Shown here in pieces: positions 28,559-36,568 of a stretch of DNA of 64,000 nt. A program made the position numbers and the translations under genes. Each line of letters opens with the position of its first letter. Position 1 is the first letter of the stretch. This DNA is from Limnobacter sp. 130 (GTDB taxonomy: Bacteria; Pseudomonadota; Gammaproteobacteria; Burkholderiales; Burkholderiaceae_B): positions 434,001 to 498,000 of the forward strand of contig NZ_LR732328.1 in assembly GCF_902506325.1 (NCBI RefSeq). The letters run 5' to 3'. The notes below the pieces were generated by a model. That model made no database searches and was not told the origin of the DNA. It saw only the letters and a program-made list of their open reading frames with translations.

Positions 28559-30836
28559 TGGCGGTCATCACTCCTTGTCCATTGTCATGCTTCAACATGA
28601 AGCTGACAGCTTTGGATGGCAACAGTGCACCATCCGCTAGCTTGGCGCGTACGAATGTCATGTAGGCACCTTGTGGAACTACAGCTGCCTGATCTGGAAT
28701 GTTAAAGCGAATGCTTTGACCGGTCACAGTCAGTTGATTTTTGGGAATGACAACAGTGCGCTGGTCAGCGTCGGTCAAGTGGGTTGTCACTGTATGACGA
28801 ACCAGGGAGATTGAGTCAATTTTGCTCATGTCCGTACCCGGTGCCATTTCCAGTGTTACCTGTTGCCCTTTGCGGAATTCACGCATCATTGTTTTGCCGT
28901 TGCCTACAGGTGTTGCATTGCCACCGGCGAAGCCAATCAAGTTGGGACGGTTTGGATTGTTCACGTAGGGTGGTGAGTAAATCTCGAAAGAGGGATCACG
29001 ACCATCGTTGGGTGAAAAGCCAAATGCTGCCAAATTGATGTTCTTCAGGTACAAGGTGGAAATTGGCGCATGGCCACCGATCAACACGCGACCATCTTGC
29101 ATTAGCAAGGCAGTGTTGTGATAAGTGCGGGGGTTGTTGGCCACAGCCATTTGGGTCCACTTTTTGGTAACAGGATCAAAACGCTCTGCTGTTTTGCGGG
29201 GGAATTCCACGCCAGGGGCTGCAACACCGTCGCGGTCACCGCCGCTGAACACCATGACTGAATCATCGGGGATCAATACGCCTGAACCGTACCAGCGGGT
29301 TTCATTCAGCGAACCAGTTACTTCACTTTGATAGTCGACAATATTGTCACCATCAGTTTTCACTGTGTCGATGCGTGAAGCTGCAACTGCCACATATCCA
29401 CCGGGCGAAGTAGCACCAACCAGCGGCAAAACGCCACCTGCTGTCAGGAAGCTGGCTTCCTTGTACTGACCCTGCGCATTGGGGCGCAGCGGCATCATGA
29501 CGGAGAATGTGGAGCCACGCATGCCTGAACCAACGATTTTTTGAACCATTTGCTCAGGGTTGCCCCCAGGGTTCGCCGTGCTCAAAAGCTTTTGCAATGC
29601 TTGAGGGCTTTTCATGGGTGCGCTCATCAATGTTTTGGTGAGGGCGCTCATGGCTGCGTTGGGAGCAGTTTGTGGATTCAGAATTTGAGTCAGGGACTCA
29701 AGACCTGCGTCGCTGAATTTCAGCGGAAAACCCGCGTATGCCAGATCAGACCAGGTTTGGTTTGCTGGATTGTACGTTGCAGAAATATTCCACAGTGGCT
29801 GGTCATAAGACTGACCATTCGGGTTGAATGCCTGACCGCCCGCGTTGTAGTAAACATGGCCGTTGGGCAGCAGGTGAATTCTTGGGTACAAGGGAAGCGA
29901 GCGTTGAGCTGTTTGCGCGTTTACCGTCCACTTGTTCGTAACTGGATCATAGGTTTCGGTTTGAACCACATTCCTGCCGCTTTGCTCTGGTGCGTTAGGA
30001 TAAATTGGTTTGATCAGCTTTGTGACGCCACTGGCCACGAACATTTTGCTATCGGGCAGCGTAATCAGCGCAGGGTACCAACGGCCAAAGTTCATGTCCG
30101 CCAACTGGCTCCATGTATTGGTATTGGCATTGTAGGCGCGGCTATTCTTCAAGCCTTCCAGTTCAGTCAAACCGTAGCCAATGAAATTGCTGCCTGGCTC
30201 GCTGTAGTAGGCGGTTCCACCCACGGCCATAATGCGACCGTCGGCCAGCATGGCCACGTCGGCGCAGAACAGGGCACCATCCGCGCTGTTGGTTTCTTTG
30301 TTGGACAGGCCAGGAATGAGTTCAGTAATTTCATAGCCGTCGGGGTTTGCACCAGAATCCACGTCGGTTGGGCGAGTCCACAGGCTGGCAGCGTTTGCTC
30401 CCTCTGGAATTCGCATCATGCGTGTCTGGTCGTTAATGGCTTTTTGACCAAAATCAAGCAAAATGCTGAATTCGAAATCTTCGGTGCCTTCAAGGGCGTT
30501 GAAGTACAGGAAGTCTCCGTTTGGCAGCAATGAAATGGTGCCGGCGGCAGGTTTGCAGCGAAGCTTCCCATTGGCGCCAATGCCTTCGCACTTGTTGTCA
30601 GTGCGGAAGCCTTGCAGGTCTGGGTTGTTGTCGTCGCCCACAGAGCGTTCGTACACGAACGGCTCAGCGAAAGGCTTGGTGAACGAGCCTTTTTGGCCCT
30701 CAGCTGCCACACCTTTGTTTGTGCTTACGGGGTTGAATTTCGCACCGATCAGGTCATCAAGAAGACCGGCTTGTACGGGTAGAGCAGTTCCCAATCCAAT
30801 GGCGATTACTGCAGATAATTTATTCAGCTTGAACAC
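28545..30836 (-). CDS. Secreted galactose-oxidase-like copper radical oxidase (Kelch, DUF1929)
   Basis: The 763-residue protein is started at GTG 30836, with AGGAGGAG 7 bases upstream. A signal peptide ends near residue 23 (PVQA). Kelch repeats form a propeller: AMLADGRIMAVGG, ITLPDSKMFVASG, HLLPNGHVYYNAGG, VLIPDDSVMVFSGG, ALLMQDGRVLIGG. A C-terminal DUF1929 domain follows from about 625. All galactose/glyoxal oxidase active-site residues are alignable: Cys191 (LFCADV) and Tyr254 (GRWYPA) for the thioether cofactor, Tyr572-His573 (RTYHNTA) and His685 (TTHLTDADQR). It should therefore oxidise an alcohol or aldehyde and make H2O2. An insert at about 375-445 is unlike the fungal enzymes. The substrate is unknown. 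Confidence 0.9.
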   Translation of the reverse strand: MFKLNKLSAVIAIGLGTALPVQAGLLDDLIGAKFNPVSTNKGVAAEGQKGSFTKPFAEPFVYERSVGDDNNPDLQGFRTDNKCEGIGANGKLRCKPAAGTISLLPNGDFLYFNALEGTEDFEFSILLDFGQKAINDQTRMMRIPEGANAASLWTRPTDVDSGANPDGYEITELIPGLSNKETNSADGALFCADVAMLADGRIMAVGGTAYYSEPGSNFIGYGLTELEGLKNSRAYNANTNTWSQLADMNFGRWYPALITLPDSKMFVASGVTKLIKPIYPNAPEQSGRNVVQTETYDPVTNKWTVNAQTAQRSLPLYPRIHLLPNGHVYYNAGGQAFNPNGQSYDQPLWNISATYNPANQTWSDLAYAGFPLKFSDAGLESLTQILNPQTAPNAAMSALTKTLMSAPMKSPQALQKLLSTANPGGNPEQMVQKIVGSGMRGSTFSVMMPLRPNAQGQYKEASFLTAGGVLPLVGATSPGGYVAVAASRIDTVKTDGDNIVDYQSEVTGSLNETRWYGSGVLIPDDSVMVFSGGDRDGVAAPGVEFPRKTAERFDPVTKKWTQMAVANNPRTYHNTALLMQDGRVLIGGHAPISTLYLKNINLAAFGFSPNDGRDPSFEIYSPPYVNNPNRPNLIGFAGGNATPVGNGKTMMREFRKGQQVTLEMAPGTDMSKIDSISLVRHTVTTHLTDADQRTVVIPKNQLTVTGQSIRFNIPDQAAVVPQGAYMTFVRAKLADGALLPSKAVSFMLKHDNGQGVMTANARR

Positions 30837-30843
30837 GTGTCAT

Positions 30844-30851
30844 CTCCTCCT
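30844..30851 (-). promoter_or_regulatory. Ribosome binding site fixing the GTG start of the oxidase
   Basis: AGGAGGAG on the minus strand, 7 bases before the GTG at 30834-30836. A nearby ATG (30841-30843) is out of frame and meets a stop after seven codons. Confidence 0.7.
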
Positions 30852-30924
30852 AGCAAGCTGTTTTTGTAGAAGAAAGACCAGGCGCAGCTGTTTTGGTACT
30901 GCGATTGCTCTTCCTTGCCTGTGT

Positions 30925-30936
30925 TAACAATTGTTA
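30925..30936. promoter_or_regulatory. Palindrome upstream of the oxidase gene
   Basis: TAACAATTGTTA is a perfect 12-bp palindrome about 90 bp upstream of the oxidase start. A second palindrome, AGATGCATCT, lies at 30955-30964. Either could be an operator; the binding protein is unknown. No copper-box motif that I recognise is present. Confidence 0.4.
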
Positions 30937-31003
30937 CTGTTGAAGTGCATTTTTAGATGCATCTTTCTAAAAATAATAACCGTGATTATGGTTTTGAACA
31001 ATC

Positions 31004-31035
31004 GTTGCAATACTATTGAAAAATAGTAATGCAAC
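31004..31035. repeat. Large inverted repeat between the tRNA and oxidase genes
   Basis: GTTGCAATACTATT (31004-31017) and AATAGTAATGCAAC (31022-31035) are inverted repeats with 13 of 14 matching positions and a 4-base GAAA loop. There is no T run, so it is not a standard terminator. It is the most conspicuous element in the 307-bp gap (30837-31143), which otherwise holds only the palindromes and the tRNA terminator. Confidence 0.6.
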
Positions 31036-31104
31036 GTATATCAAGCAATCATTTGGATGTTCTTTGAGAAGGATTTGTGAGCAAAGTCAACAGGCAAGCA
31101 GAAA

Positions 31105-31138
31105 AGAAAAAACCCCCCAGCTTTCACTGAGGGGTTTC
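31105..31138 (-). terminator. Rho-independent terminator of the tRNA gene
   Basis: On the minus strand AACCCCTCAG and CTGGGGGGTT form a stem around TGAAAG, followed by a run of T. It begins a few bases after the tRNA CCA end. Confidence 0.8.
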
Positions 31139-31143
31139 TTGTT

Positions 31144-31220
<77 letters not shown>

Positions 31221-31287
31221 GAAGACCGAGATTATAACTGAGCTTTCTCAAAAAAAGAAGCGCTTCTTCACTTCTTTGTGATCAAAC

Positions 31288-32403
31288 TTAAACCATGCGC
31301 TCAACACGCCACATTTGATATTTCAACGCCACCATGGCGCCAACAACAATGCTGCCCAAAGCCACAAAGGACCCCAGTGAAAGGGTGCTTACACCGCTTA
31401 AACCCTGGCCCACTGTGCAGCCCAAGGCCAGCACGCCGCCTACACCCATCAGCACAGCCCCCACCGTGTGGTTGGCAGTGTCTTCAACACCCTGAAACGT
31501 TTCCCAGCGAAAAGATTTTTCAAGCAAGGCGTTGGCCGTGGCACCCAGAATCACGCCGAAACAAGCCACTACACCCACTGTGAGCACGCGTGTGATGTCT
31601 GAGAAGAACATGAGCCATTCAAGGGTATACGCATAGGGGGCCACAAAGCTGAAGCCTTCGGCACGGTTTGCATAACTACCCAAATAGGCCGCCTCCAGGG
31701 TATCCGGATGTTCTGGAATGTAGGCCACCTGAAACACAATCCACCACGCTGCCAAGATGGTCAGCCCCACGCCTGCGCCACCCACAATCACTTCTTTGTT
31801 CCAGGCAGATTTGCTGGCCAAAGTACCGATCAACAAGGCTGCGGGCAAGGCAATGGCCAGAATTTGAACCAGGGTGCCTGACTCGGCGCTGATCAGATTG
31901 GCCAGGAGTTCGGGGAGGTAGGGGCTGCTGCTGAATTCAAAACGAACCGGGTCAAGGTAATTGGCGCGGAACACGCCAAATACGCCTTTAAGCGTCATGT
32001 AGGCCGTAATTCCCATAATGACAAACACCATGAGTGCCTTTAAATTGCCGGCGCCAAGGCGAATCAGTGTTTTGCTGCCGCAACCCGAGGCCAACACCAT
32101 GCCTGCGCCGAAAAGCAAACCGCCGACAATGCCGGACAACCAAGACCATTGGCTGTTTAGGAAAATGGTGTCGTTCAGATTCGCATGGCCGGTGATGCTC
32201 AAGCCCTGTAAGCCGAGTGCTGCAACTGCAATGGCCAGCAACCACATGCGCATCCGGTTCCAGTCGCCAAAGTTGACTACATCGGCAATTGCACCCATGG
32301 TGCAAAAGTGCGTGCGGTGGGAAATGGCACCGAAGGCCAGGCCAACCGCGAATGTGGCCCAAAGCACAGTGCTTTGGATACTGCTAAGGTTGATTTCTTC
32401 CAT
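31288..32403 (-). CDS. YeeE/YedE family permease (thiosulfate/sulfur-compound uptake)
   Basis: Integral membrane protein of 371 residues with about nine helices, two repeats of the YeeE/YedE sulfur-transport domain. The family's conserved cysteines are visible: HRTHFCTMGAIAD (Cys34), LASGCGSKTLIRLG (Cys108) and LALGCTVGQGLSG near the C-terminus. In the characterised member TsuA, such cysteines relay thiosulfate across the membrane. Both repeats are in one polypeptide, as in the long-form family. The gene stands alone between the tRNA and cpoB (86 bp gap). Thiosulfate import fits a sulfur-oxidising betaproteobacterium, but the true substrate is inferred. Confidence 0.87.
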   Translation of the reverse strand: MEEINLSSIQSTVLWATFAVGLAFGAISHRTHFCTMGAIADVVNFGDWNRMRMWLLAIAVAALGLQGLSITGHANLNDTIFLNSQWSWLSGIVGGLLFGAGMVLASGCGSKTLIRLGAGNLKALMVFVIMGITAYMTLKGVFGVFRANYLDPVRFEFSSSPYLPELLANLISAESGTLVQILAIALPAALLIGTLASKSAWNKEVIVGGAGVGLTILAAWWIVFQVAYIPEHPDTLEAAYLGSYANRAEGFSFVAPYAYTLEWLMFFSDITRVLTVGVVACFGVILGATANALLEKSFRWETFQGVEDTANHTVGAVLMGVGGVLALGCTVGQGLSGVSTLSLGSFVALGSIVVGAMVALKYQMWRVERMV

Positions 32404-32489
32404 GAACCGGCACCTTTGGATTGAAGTGCCAGTATTTTAACTGTGTCTGCACACTTGCGGGCGTGCAGGGTGTGATTAGTTTGGTGCGA

Positions 32490-33236
32490 TCACTTCAGTG
32501 CTTCCAGTCGCGCTTTCGCGCTCGCCGCTGCGGGGCTGCCTGGGTACTTGGTGATCAGCTCACCCAGCGTTTTCTTCGCGCCTGGAATACTTTTCAACTC
32601 CAGTTGAGAGCTGGCCATGCTGAGCAATGCATCGGGAGCACGAGGGCTGTCCGGGAAGTCTTTCGCCAAATCGCGTTGGGTAATCAGTGCCGATTTATAC
32701 TCGCCCTGCGCGAACTGTGTACTGCCCAGAAAGTAGCGAACCTGTGGCTCAAGCTTGCTTTGTTTGTATTTGTTCAGGAAATCCTGAAATTGCAGGGCAG
32801 CGTCTTTGTAATTTCCTGCCTTGAAATGATCAAGGCCAGCTTGGTAATTGTTGAATTGTTCGGGGGGAACTGTGAGCTCTTCGCCATCCAGTTGAACGGC
32901 CTTGGGTTCCAATTGCTTGATGCGTTCGTCAAGATTGGTATACAGAATTCGATTGTCTTCTTGCAGTTTTCTAATGTTGTTGTTGGCGACTTCGAGATCA
33001 CCACGCAAGCGGGCGATCTCTCGGTCTTTTTCACTCAGGGATTCGGCCAGTGATAGCTGCCCCTGATTTGAGGCCTCCATTCGAGCAACCCGATCTTCAA
33101 GCACTTTAACCTGCTGGCGCAAGTCCAGAATTGCCTTGCGTGCTTCCGTGTCATCGAATATCGCAAAAGCGGAATTGGATGCAAAGGCGCAGAACAGGGC
33201 AGTTGCCCAGGTAAGTTGCTTGAAGTTAAAAGTCAT
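32490..33236 (-). CDS. cpoB: Cell division coordinator CpoB (YbgF), Tol-Pal system
   Basis: Periplasmic protein of 248 residues that couples peptidoglycan synthesis to Tol-driven outer-membrane constriction. A signal peptide (MTFNFKQLTWATALFCAFAS...) precedes a coiled coil at about 25-100 (LRQQVKVLEDRVARMEAS, LSEKDREIARLRGDL) that mediates trimerisation. TPR repeats follow at about 125-245, with YQAGLDHFKAGNYKDAALQF, RYFLGSTQFAQGEYKSALI and PDALLSMASSQLELKSI. It is the last gene of the Tol-Pal operon, 18 bp after pal. Confidence 0.95.
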   Translation of the reverse strand: MTFNFKQLTWATALFCAFASNSAFAIFDDTEARKAILDLRQQVKVLEDRVARMEASNQGQLSLAESLSEKDREIARLRGDLEVANNNIRKLQEDNRILYTNLDERIKQLEPKAVQLDGEELTVPPEQFNNYQAGLDHFKAGNYKDAALQFQDFLNKYKQSKLEPQVRYFLGSTQFAQGEYKSALITQRDLAKDFPDSPRAPDALLSMASSQLELKSIPGAKKTLGELITKYPGSPAAASAKARLEALK

Positions 33237-33254
33237 CTCGAATGGGTTCCTTGA

Positions 33255-33782
33255 TTACTGGTAAACGATGTCAGAGCGACGGTTTTCAGCCCAAGCTGCT
33301 TCGTTGCTGCCAGTGGCTTTTGGCTTTTCCTTGCCGAAGCTTACTGTTTCAACTTGACCTTCTTTTACGCCCAAAGCCAGCATCAGTGTTTTCACTGCGT
33401 CGGCACGGCGCTGACCCAAGGCCAGGTTGTACTCAGCACCGCCGCGTTCGTCGGTATTGCCTTGAACAACGATTTTACGGCTTGGGTTGGCAACCAGATA
33501 TTTGGCGTGGTTTTGAACCAGATCGCGATACTCGGACTTGACAGAGTAGCTGTCGTAGTCAAAGTAAACGCTGCGCTTGGCCAATACACCTTGTGGGTCG
33601 TTCAGTGGGTCGGCGTCACCTGGGGTTACTGTGGGTACGGCACGGCCGTCACCTGAACCTGGGGCTGTGCCAGTTTTTGATTCAACTGTAGGCTTGTCGT
33701 TCAAAGGAACGGCAGAGCTACAAGCGGCCAATACTGCCACCATTGCGGAAATTGCCAGGTACTTGACCATTGAGTGTTTCAT
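33255..33782 (-). CDS. pal: Peptidoglycan-associated lipoprotein Pal
   Basis: Outer-membrane lipoprotein of 175 residues that binds peptidoglycan and TolB. The lipobox is LAAC at 17-20, followed by a flexible Gly/Pro/Thr linker. The OmpA-like domain (about 65-175) has VYFDYDSYSVKSEY, the peptidoglycan-binding NTDERGGAEYNLALGQRRAD and VSFGKEKP. It lies between tolB and cpoB in the standard order. Confidence 0.97.
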   Translation of the reverse strand: MKHSMVKYLAISAMVAVLAACSSAVPLNDKPTVESKTGTAPGSGDGRAVPTVTPGDADPLNDPQGVLAKRSVYFDYDSYSVKSEYRDLVQNHAKYLVANPSRKIVVQGNTDERGGAEYNLALGQRRADAVKTLMLALGVKEGQVETVSFGKEKPKATGSNEAAWAENRRSDIVYQ

Positions 33783-33839
33783 ATTTTTCTCCAGACCTAA
33801 AGAATGTTTAGTGTAAAACCAGTTAAAACAAATTCAAAA

Positions 33840-35132
33840 TCAATCATTAATGAATGGACCCCAGGTGGGTTCCGAAATGTCAGCACCAGAACTGCTCAAG
33901 GTGTACTTGATTCGTCCGTCTTTTGACACCACGGCCAGGGTCCCTTTGCCGCCCGACTTGGTTGCATACAAAATGTAGCGTCCATTCGGCGCGAAACTTG
34001 GGCTTTCATCTCGCCCTGTATTGGTCAGCAGCATCTCTGTGCCGCCCCCCAAATCAAGTGCGGCGATTCGAAACTGCCCATCTCGACGAGTTACATATGT
34101 CAATGTTTTGTCATCGGGACTAATTCGAGGCGAGATATTGTATCCACCTTCGAATGTCACGCGTGACGCATCACCGCCATTTGTACCCATTCGGTAAATT
34201 TGTGGGCCACCTCCTCGATCAGAGGTGAAATAGATGCTTCGACCATCATGGCTGTAAACGGGCTCGGTGTTGATTCCACCTGTGTTGGTCAAGCGGTTCA
34301 AGCCAGATCCATCTGCACTCATCGAGAAAATTTGTGACCCACCATCTTTGGTTAACACCACAGCAATTTGCTGACCATTCGCAGACCACGCTGGCGCACT
34401 GTTGCTGCCCCTGAAATTCGCCAACGCCTTGCGACGACCTGTTGCAAGTGTGTGAACAAATACGACAGGTTTACGAGTTTCGAAGGAAACATAGGCAAGT
34501 TGTGTGCCGTCTGGTGACCAAGCTGGCGAAATAATTGGCTCTTTGGAGGCCAGTGCAACTTGAGGATTGGCACCGTCGGCATCGGCAATAATCAGACGAT
34601 AGCGACCTGGGGATTTTTCTACATACGCCAGGCGAGTAGCAAACACGCCTTTTTCACCCAGCATTTTCTCGTATACAAAATCAGCGATTTTGTGGGCATG
34701 CAAGCGCAAGGCAGACGCTGCGATCACATAGCTGAATTTGCCCAATGACTTTTGTTGCGCTGTGTCGTGCAGGTTGAAGCGCAAATCCAGTCTGCCGTCT
34801 GGCAGCTTTTTGACTGAACCCACGATCAGCGCATCAACACCAATTGATTTCCATGCTGAAGGGTCGATCAGGGTGGACTCATTGAGTTCCACATTGCTGG
34901 TGGTGTTGATCGAGCGAAAAAAGCCGCTGCGAACCAAATCGTCCTCAATTACCTTTTTAATGTCTTCGGGCAAACCTTGGTTGCCCTGAAATGGTGCAGC
35001 GGAGAATGCGATTTGATTCGCCCCCACGCCGGTAATGTCAATTTTCAGTTGCGCTTGGGCAGGCGTTGTTGTGGCCAGCAAAGTGGCCGCGGCAAAGAGG
35101 GTGTATGCAGCACGCCGAAAACGGGTCCACAT
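33840..35132 (-). CDS. tolB: Tol-Pal system translocation protein TolB
   Basis: Periplasmic six-bladed propeller that binds Pal and TolA. I prefer the ATG at 35132 (MWTRFRRAAYTLFAAATLLA), which gives a normal signal peptide ending PAQA and 430 residues. ATGs at 35156 and 35177 are also in frame, and none has a good Shine-Dalgarno, so the start is uncertain. The N-terminal domain (LKIDITGVGANQIAFS...) is followed by WD40-like blades with SPAWSPDGTQLAYVS, APAWSANGQQIAVVL, EPVYSHDGRSIYFTSDRGG and SPRISPDDKTLTYV. Confidence 0.93.
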   Translation of the reverse strand: MWTRFRRAAYTLFAAATLLATTTPAQAQLKIDITGVGANQIAFSAAPFQGNQGLPEDIKKVIEDDLVRSGFFRSINTTSNVELNESTLIDPSAWKSIGVDALIVGSVKKLPDGRLDLRFNLHDTAQQKSLGKFSYVIAASALRLHAHKIADFVYEKMLGEKGVFATRLAYVEKSPGRYRLIIADADGANPQVALASKEPIISPAWSPDGTQLAYVSFETRKPVVFVHTLATGRRKALANFRGSNSAPAWSANGQQIAVVLTKDGGSQIFSMSADGSGLNRLTNTGGINTEPVYSHDGRSIYFTSDRGGGPQIYRMGTNGGDASRVTFEGGYNISPRISPDDKTLTYVTRRDGQFRIAALDLGGGTEMLLTNTGRDESPSFAPNGRYILYATKSGGKGTLAVVSKDGRIKYTLSSSGADISEPTWGPFIND

Positions 35133-35191
35133 GGTACTTGACGGTTGTAAATACATGGCTTGGTTGGCGTAGTTCATTGTTTCACTATGAA

Positions 35192-36112
35192 TTAAACGTC
35201 TTTTGGACGAAATGAGAGGACAAGCACCGGTTCAACTGAACCGTCTTCGGCCCTGGGTAGTGGACTAGAGCGTTGTAAGGCGCGCTCTACAGCGCTGTCC
35301 CACGCTGGCAACCCACTGCTTTTTTTCTGTGTGATAGAGACAATTTCCCCATTGGGAAGTTGCTTGACTTCGAAAACTGCTTCTGGGTTTCCATCGACTG
35401 AGTCGGCTCCAGGGAACACCAGTTTGCTGCGCACGTACTGTCGAATTCGATCGCTGTACAGCGCCTTGTTGCGACTGGTGCCAGCCGAGGTGCTGCCCGT
35501 GTTTGGCGAACCACCCATAATGCGGGCCAGTTCTTCCTGACGAAGCTTTTTGGCCAATTCAGGATCAATTTTTGGTTCAACTTTCTTCGGCTCAGGCTTT
35601 GGCTCAGGCTTGGGCTTGGGCTCAGGTTTTTTGGGCTCAGGCTTTGGTTCAGGCTTCGGTTCTGGTTTTTTTGGCTCGGGCTTGGGTTCTGGCTTTGGCT
35701 CAGGCTTTTTCTTCGGCTCGGGCTTGGGCAATTCAATGTCTGCTTTTGGAGGTTCTACCGGCTTTGGTGGCGGTGGTGTTTCAACCACAGGCTCGGGCTT
35801 GGGTGGTTCTGGCACGGGCTCAGGTTTGGGTTGTTGAACAGCCACTGGTTCGTTGGCTGGCATTTCAGACCACAACACCGCTTCAAACGCGGCCGGTTCT
35901 TCGGTATTCCAATTGAGCCCCACCACAAAAAACGCAACCAAAGTTAAATGAGCCAACACAGACACAGTCAGGCCCGCCTTTTCACCAGTGTGGTCAACTG
36001 GTGGGTCAAGGCGTGCCTCAAGCCCGCTTTCCTTGCTCATTTTGGAAAGCAGTGCTTCATGGGCTGATGTAAATTCCCAGCCGTTGCGTGGACGGGTTAA
36101 ATCAGTGCTCAT
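35192..36112 (-). CDS. tolA: Tol-Pal system inner-membrane protein TolA
   Basis: Energy-transducing TonB-like protein of 306 residues that links TolQR to TolB/Pal. A cytoplasmic N-terminus is followed by one membrane helix (about 49-66, LTVSVLAHLTLVAFFVVGLN). Next comes a long periplasmic rod with Pro/Lys/Glu repeats (about 100-195), then a C-terminal TolA/TonB-fold domain (VRSKLVFPGADSVDGNPEAV ... LQRSSPLPRAE). The central Ala-rich coiled coil of E. coli TolA is replaced by KPEP repeats. The ATG overlaps the tolR stop (ATGA). Confidence 0.93.
   Translation of the reverse strand: MSTDLTRPRNGWEFTSAHEALLSKMSKESGLEARLDPPVDHTGEKAGLTVSVLAHLTLVAFFVVGLNWNTEEPAAFEAVLWSEMPANEPVAVQQPKPEPVPEPPKPEPVVETPPPPKPVEPPKADIELPKPEPKKKPEPKPEPKPEPKKPEPKPEPKPEPKKPEPKPKPEPKPEPKKVEPKIDPELAKKLRQEELARIMGGSPNTGSTSAGTSRNKALYSDRIRQYVRSKLVFPGADSVDGNPEAVFEVKQLPNGEIVSITQKKSSGLPAWDSAVERALQRSSPLPRAEDGSVEPVLVLSFRPKDV
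35588..35730. repeat. Tandem repeat encoding KPEPKPEPK units within tolA
   Basis: Degenerate hexanucleotide-based repeats (GGCTCAGGCTTT / GGCTTGGGCTC type on the plus strand) encode alternating Lys-Pro and Glu-Pro pairs in TolA. They generate spurious glycine/serine-rich frames on the opposite strand. The number of units could vary between strains. Confidence 0.8.
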
Positions 36113-36537
36113 TTGCTTTTTGGCTTCACCAGCAGGCCCACTTTCTGAATTTGCGCACTTTGCAGTGCATCCATCGCATCGACCACGGCCTGGTATTGAA
36201 TGGCTTTTTCCGCAGAAATTACAACTGGGCGATCAGGTTCATCTGCCTGAAGTTTTCTCACTTCTGCGGCCAGTTGCTCCAACGTCACTTCAGTGCTTTT
36301 GTTTGTTTTCATGTCTTTCACCACCAAACTACCCACTTGGCGCACGGTGACTTCAATGGGGCGCATTTGTTTGGGCGGGTTGGTGTTGGCCATGGACGGC
36401 AAGTCGATAACCGACGGGGTGATCATTGGGGCCGTGACCATGAAAATGATCAGCAGCACCAACATCACGTCGATGTAGGGCACCACATTGATCTCGTTCA
36501 TGGCGCGTCTGGATTTTCGTCCAAGTTCGGCTTTCAT
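36109..36537 (-). CDS. tolR: Tol-Pal system protein TolR (ExbD family)
   Basis: Proton-channel and stator component of the Tol motor, 142 residues. A short N-terminus (KSRRAMNEINVVPYIDVMLV) leads into the single membrane helix with the functional Asp in YIDVMLVLLIIFMV (Asp23). The periplasmic domain includes VISAEKAIQYQAVVDAMDAL. It lies between tolQ and tolA; its stop overlaps the tolA start. Confidence 0.96.
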   Translation of the reverse strand: MKAELGRKSRRAMNEINVVPYIDVMLVLLIIFMVTAPMITPSVIDLPSMANTNPPKQMRPIEVTVRQVGSLVVKDMKTNKSTEVTLEQLAAEVRKLQADEPDRPVVISAEKAIQYQAVVDAMDALQSAQIQKVGLLVKPKSK

Positions 36538-36568
36538 CGATTAAATTTCCTGTTGCTCATTGCTGGCA

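Noticed and set aside
29541-30533. A 330-codon frame antisense to the copper radical oxidase
   Set aside because: The opposite strand carries the full signal peptide, Kelch repeats and ligand residues; the antisense frame has no ribosome site or family resemblance.
35588-35730. Regular repeats that might suggest a CRISPR array or minisatellite
   Set aside because: No unique spacers exist and the repeats keep the tolA reading frame; they encode the protein rod.
35550-35837. A glycine/serine-rich repeat frame on the plus strand
   Set aside because: It is the complement of the KPEP repeat of tolA and has no independent evidence of being a gene.
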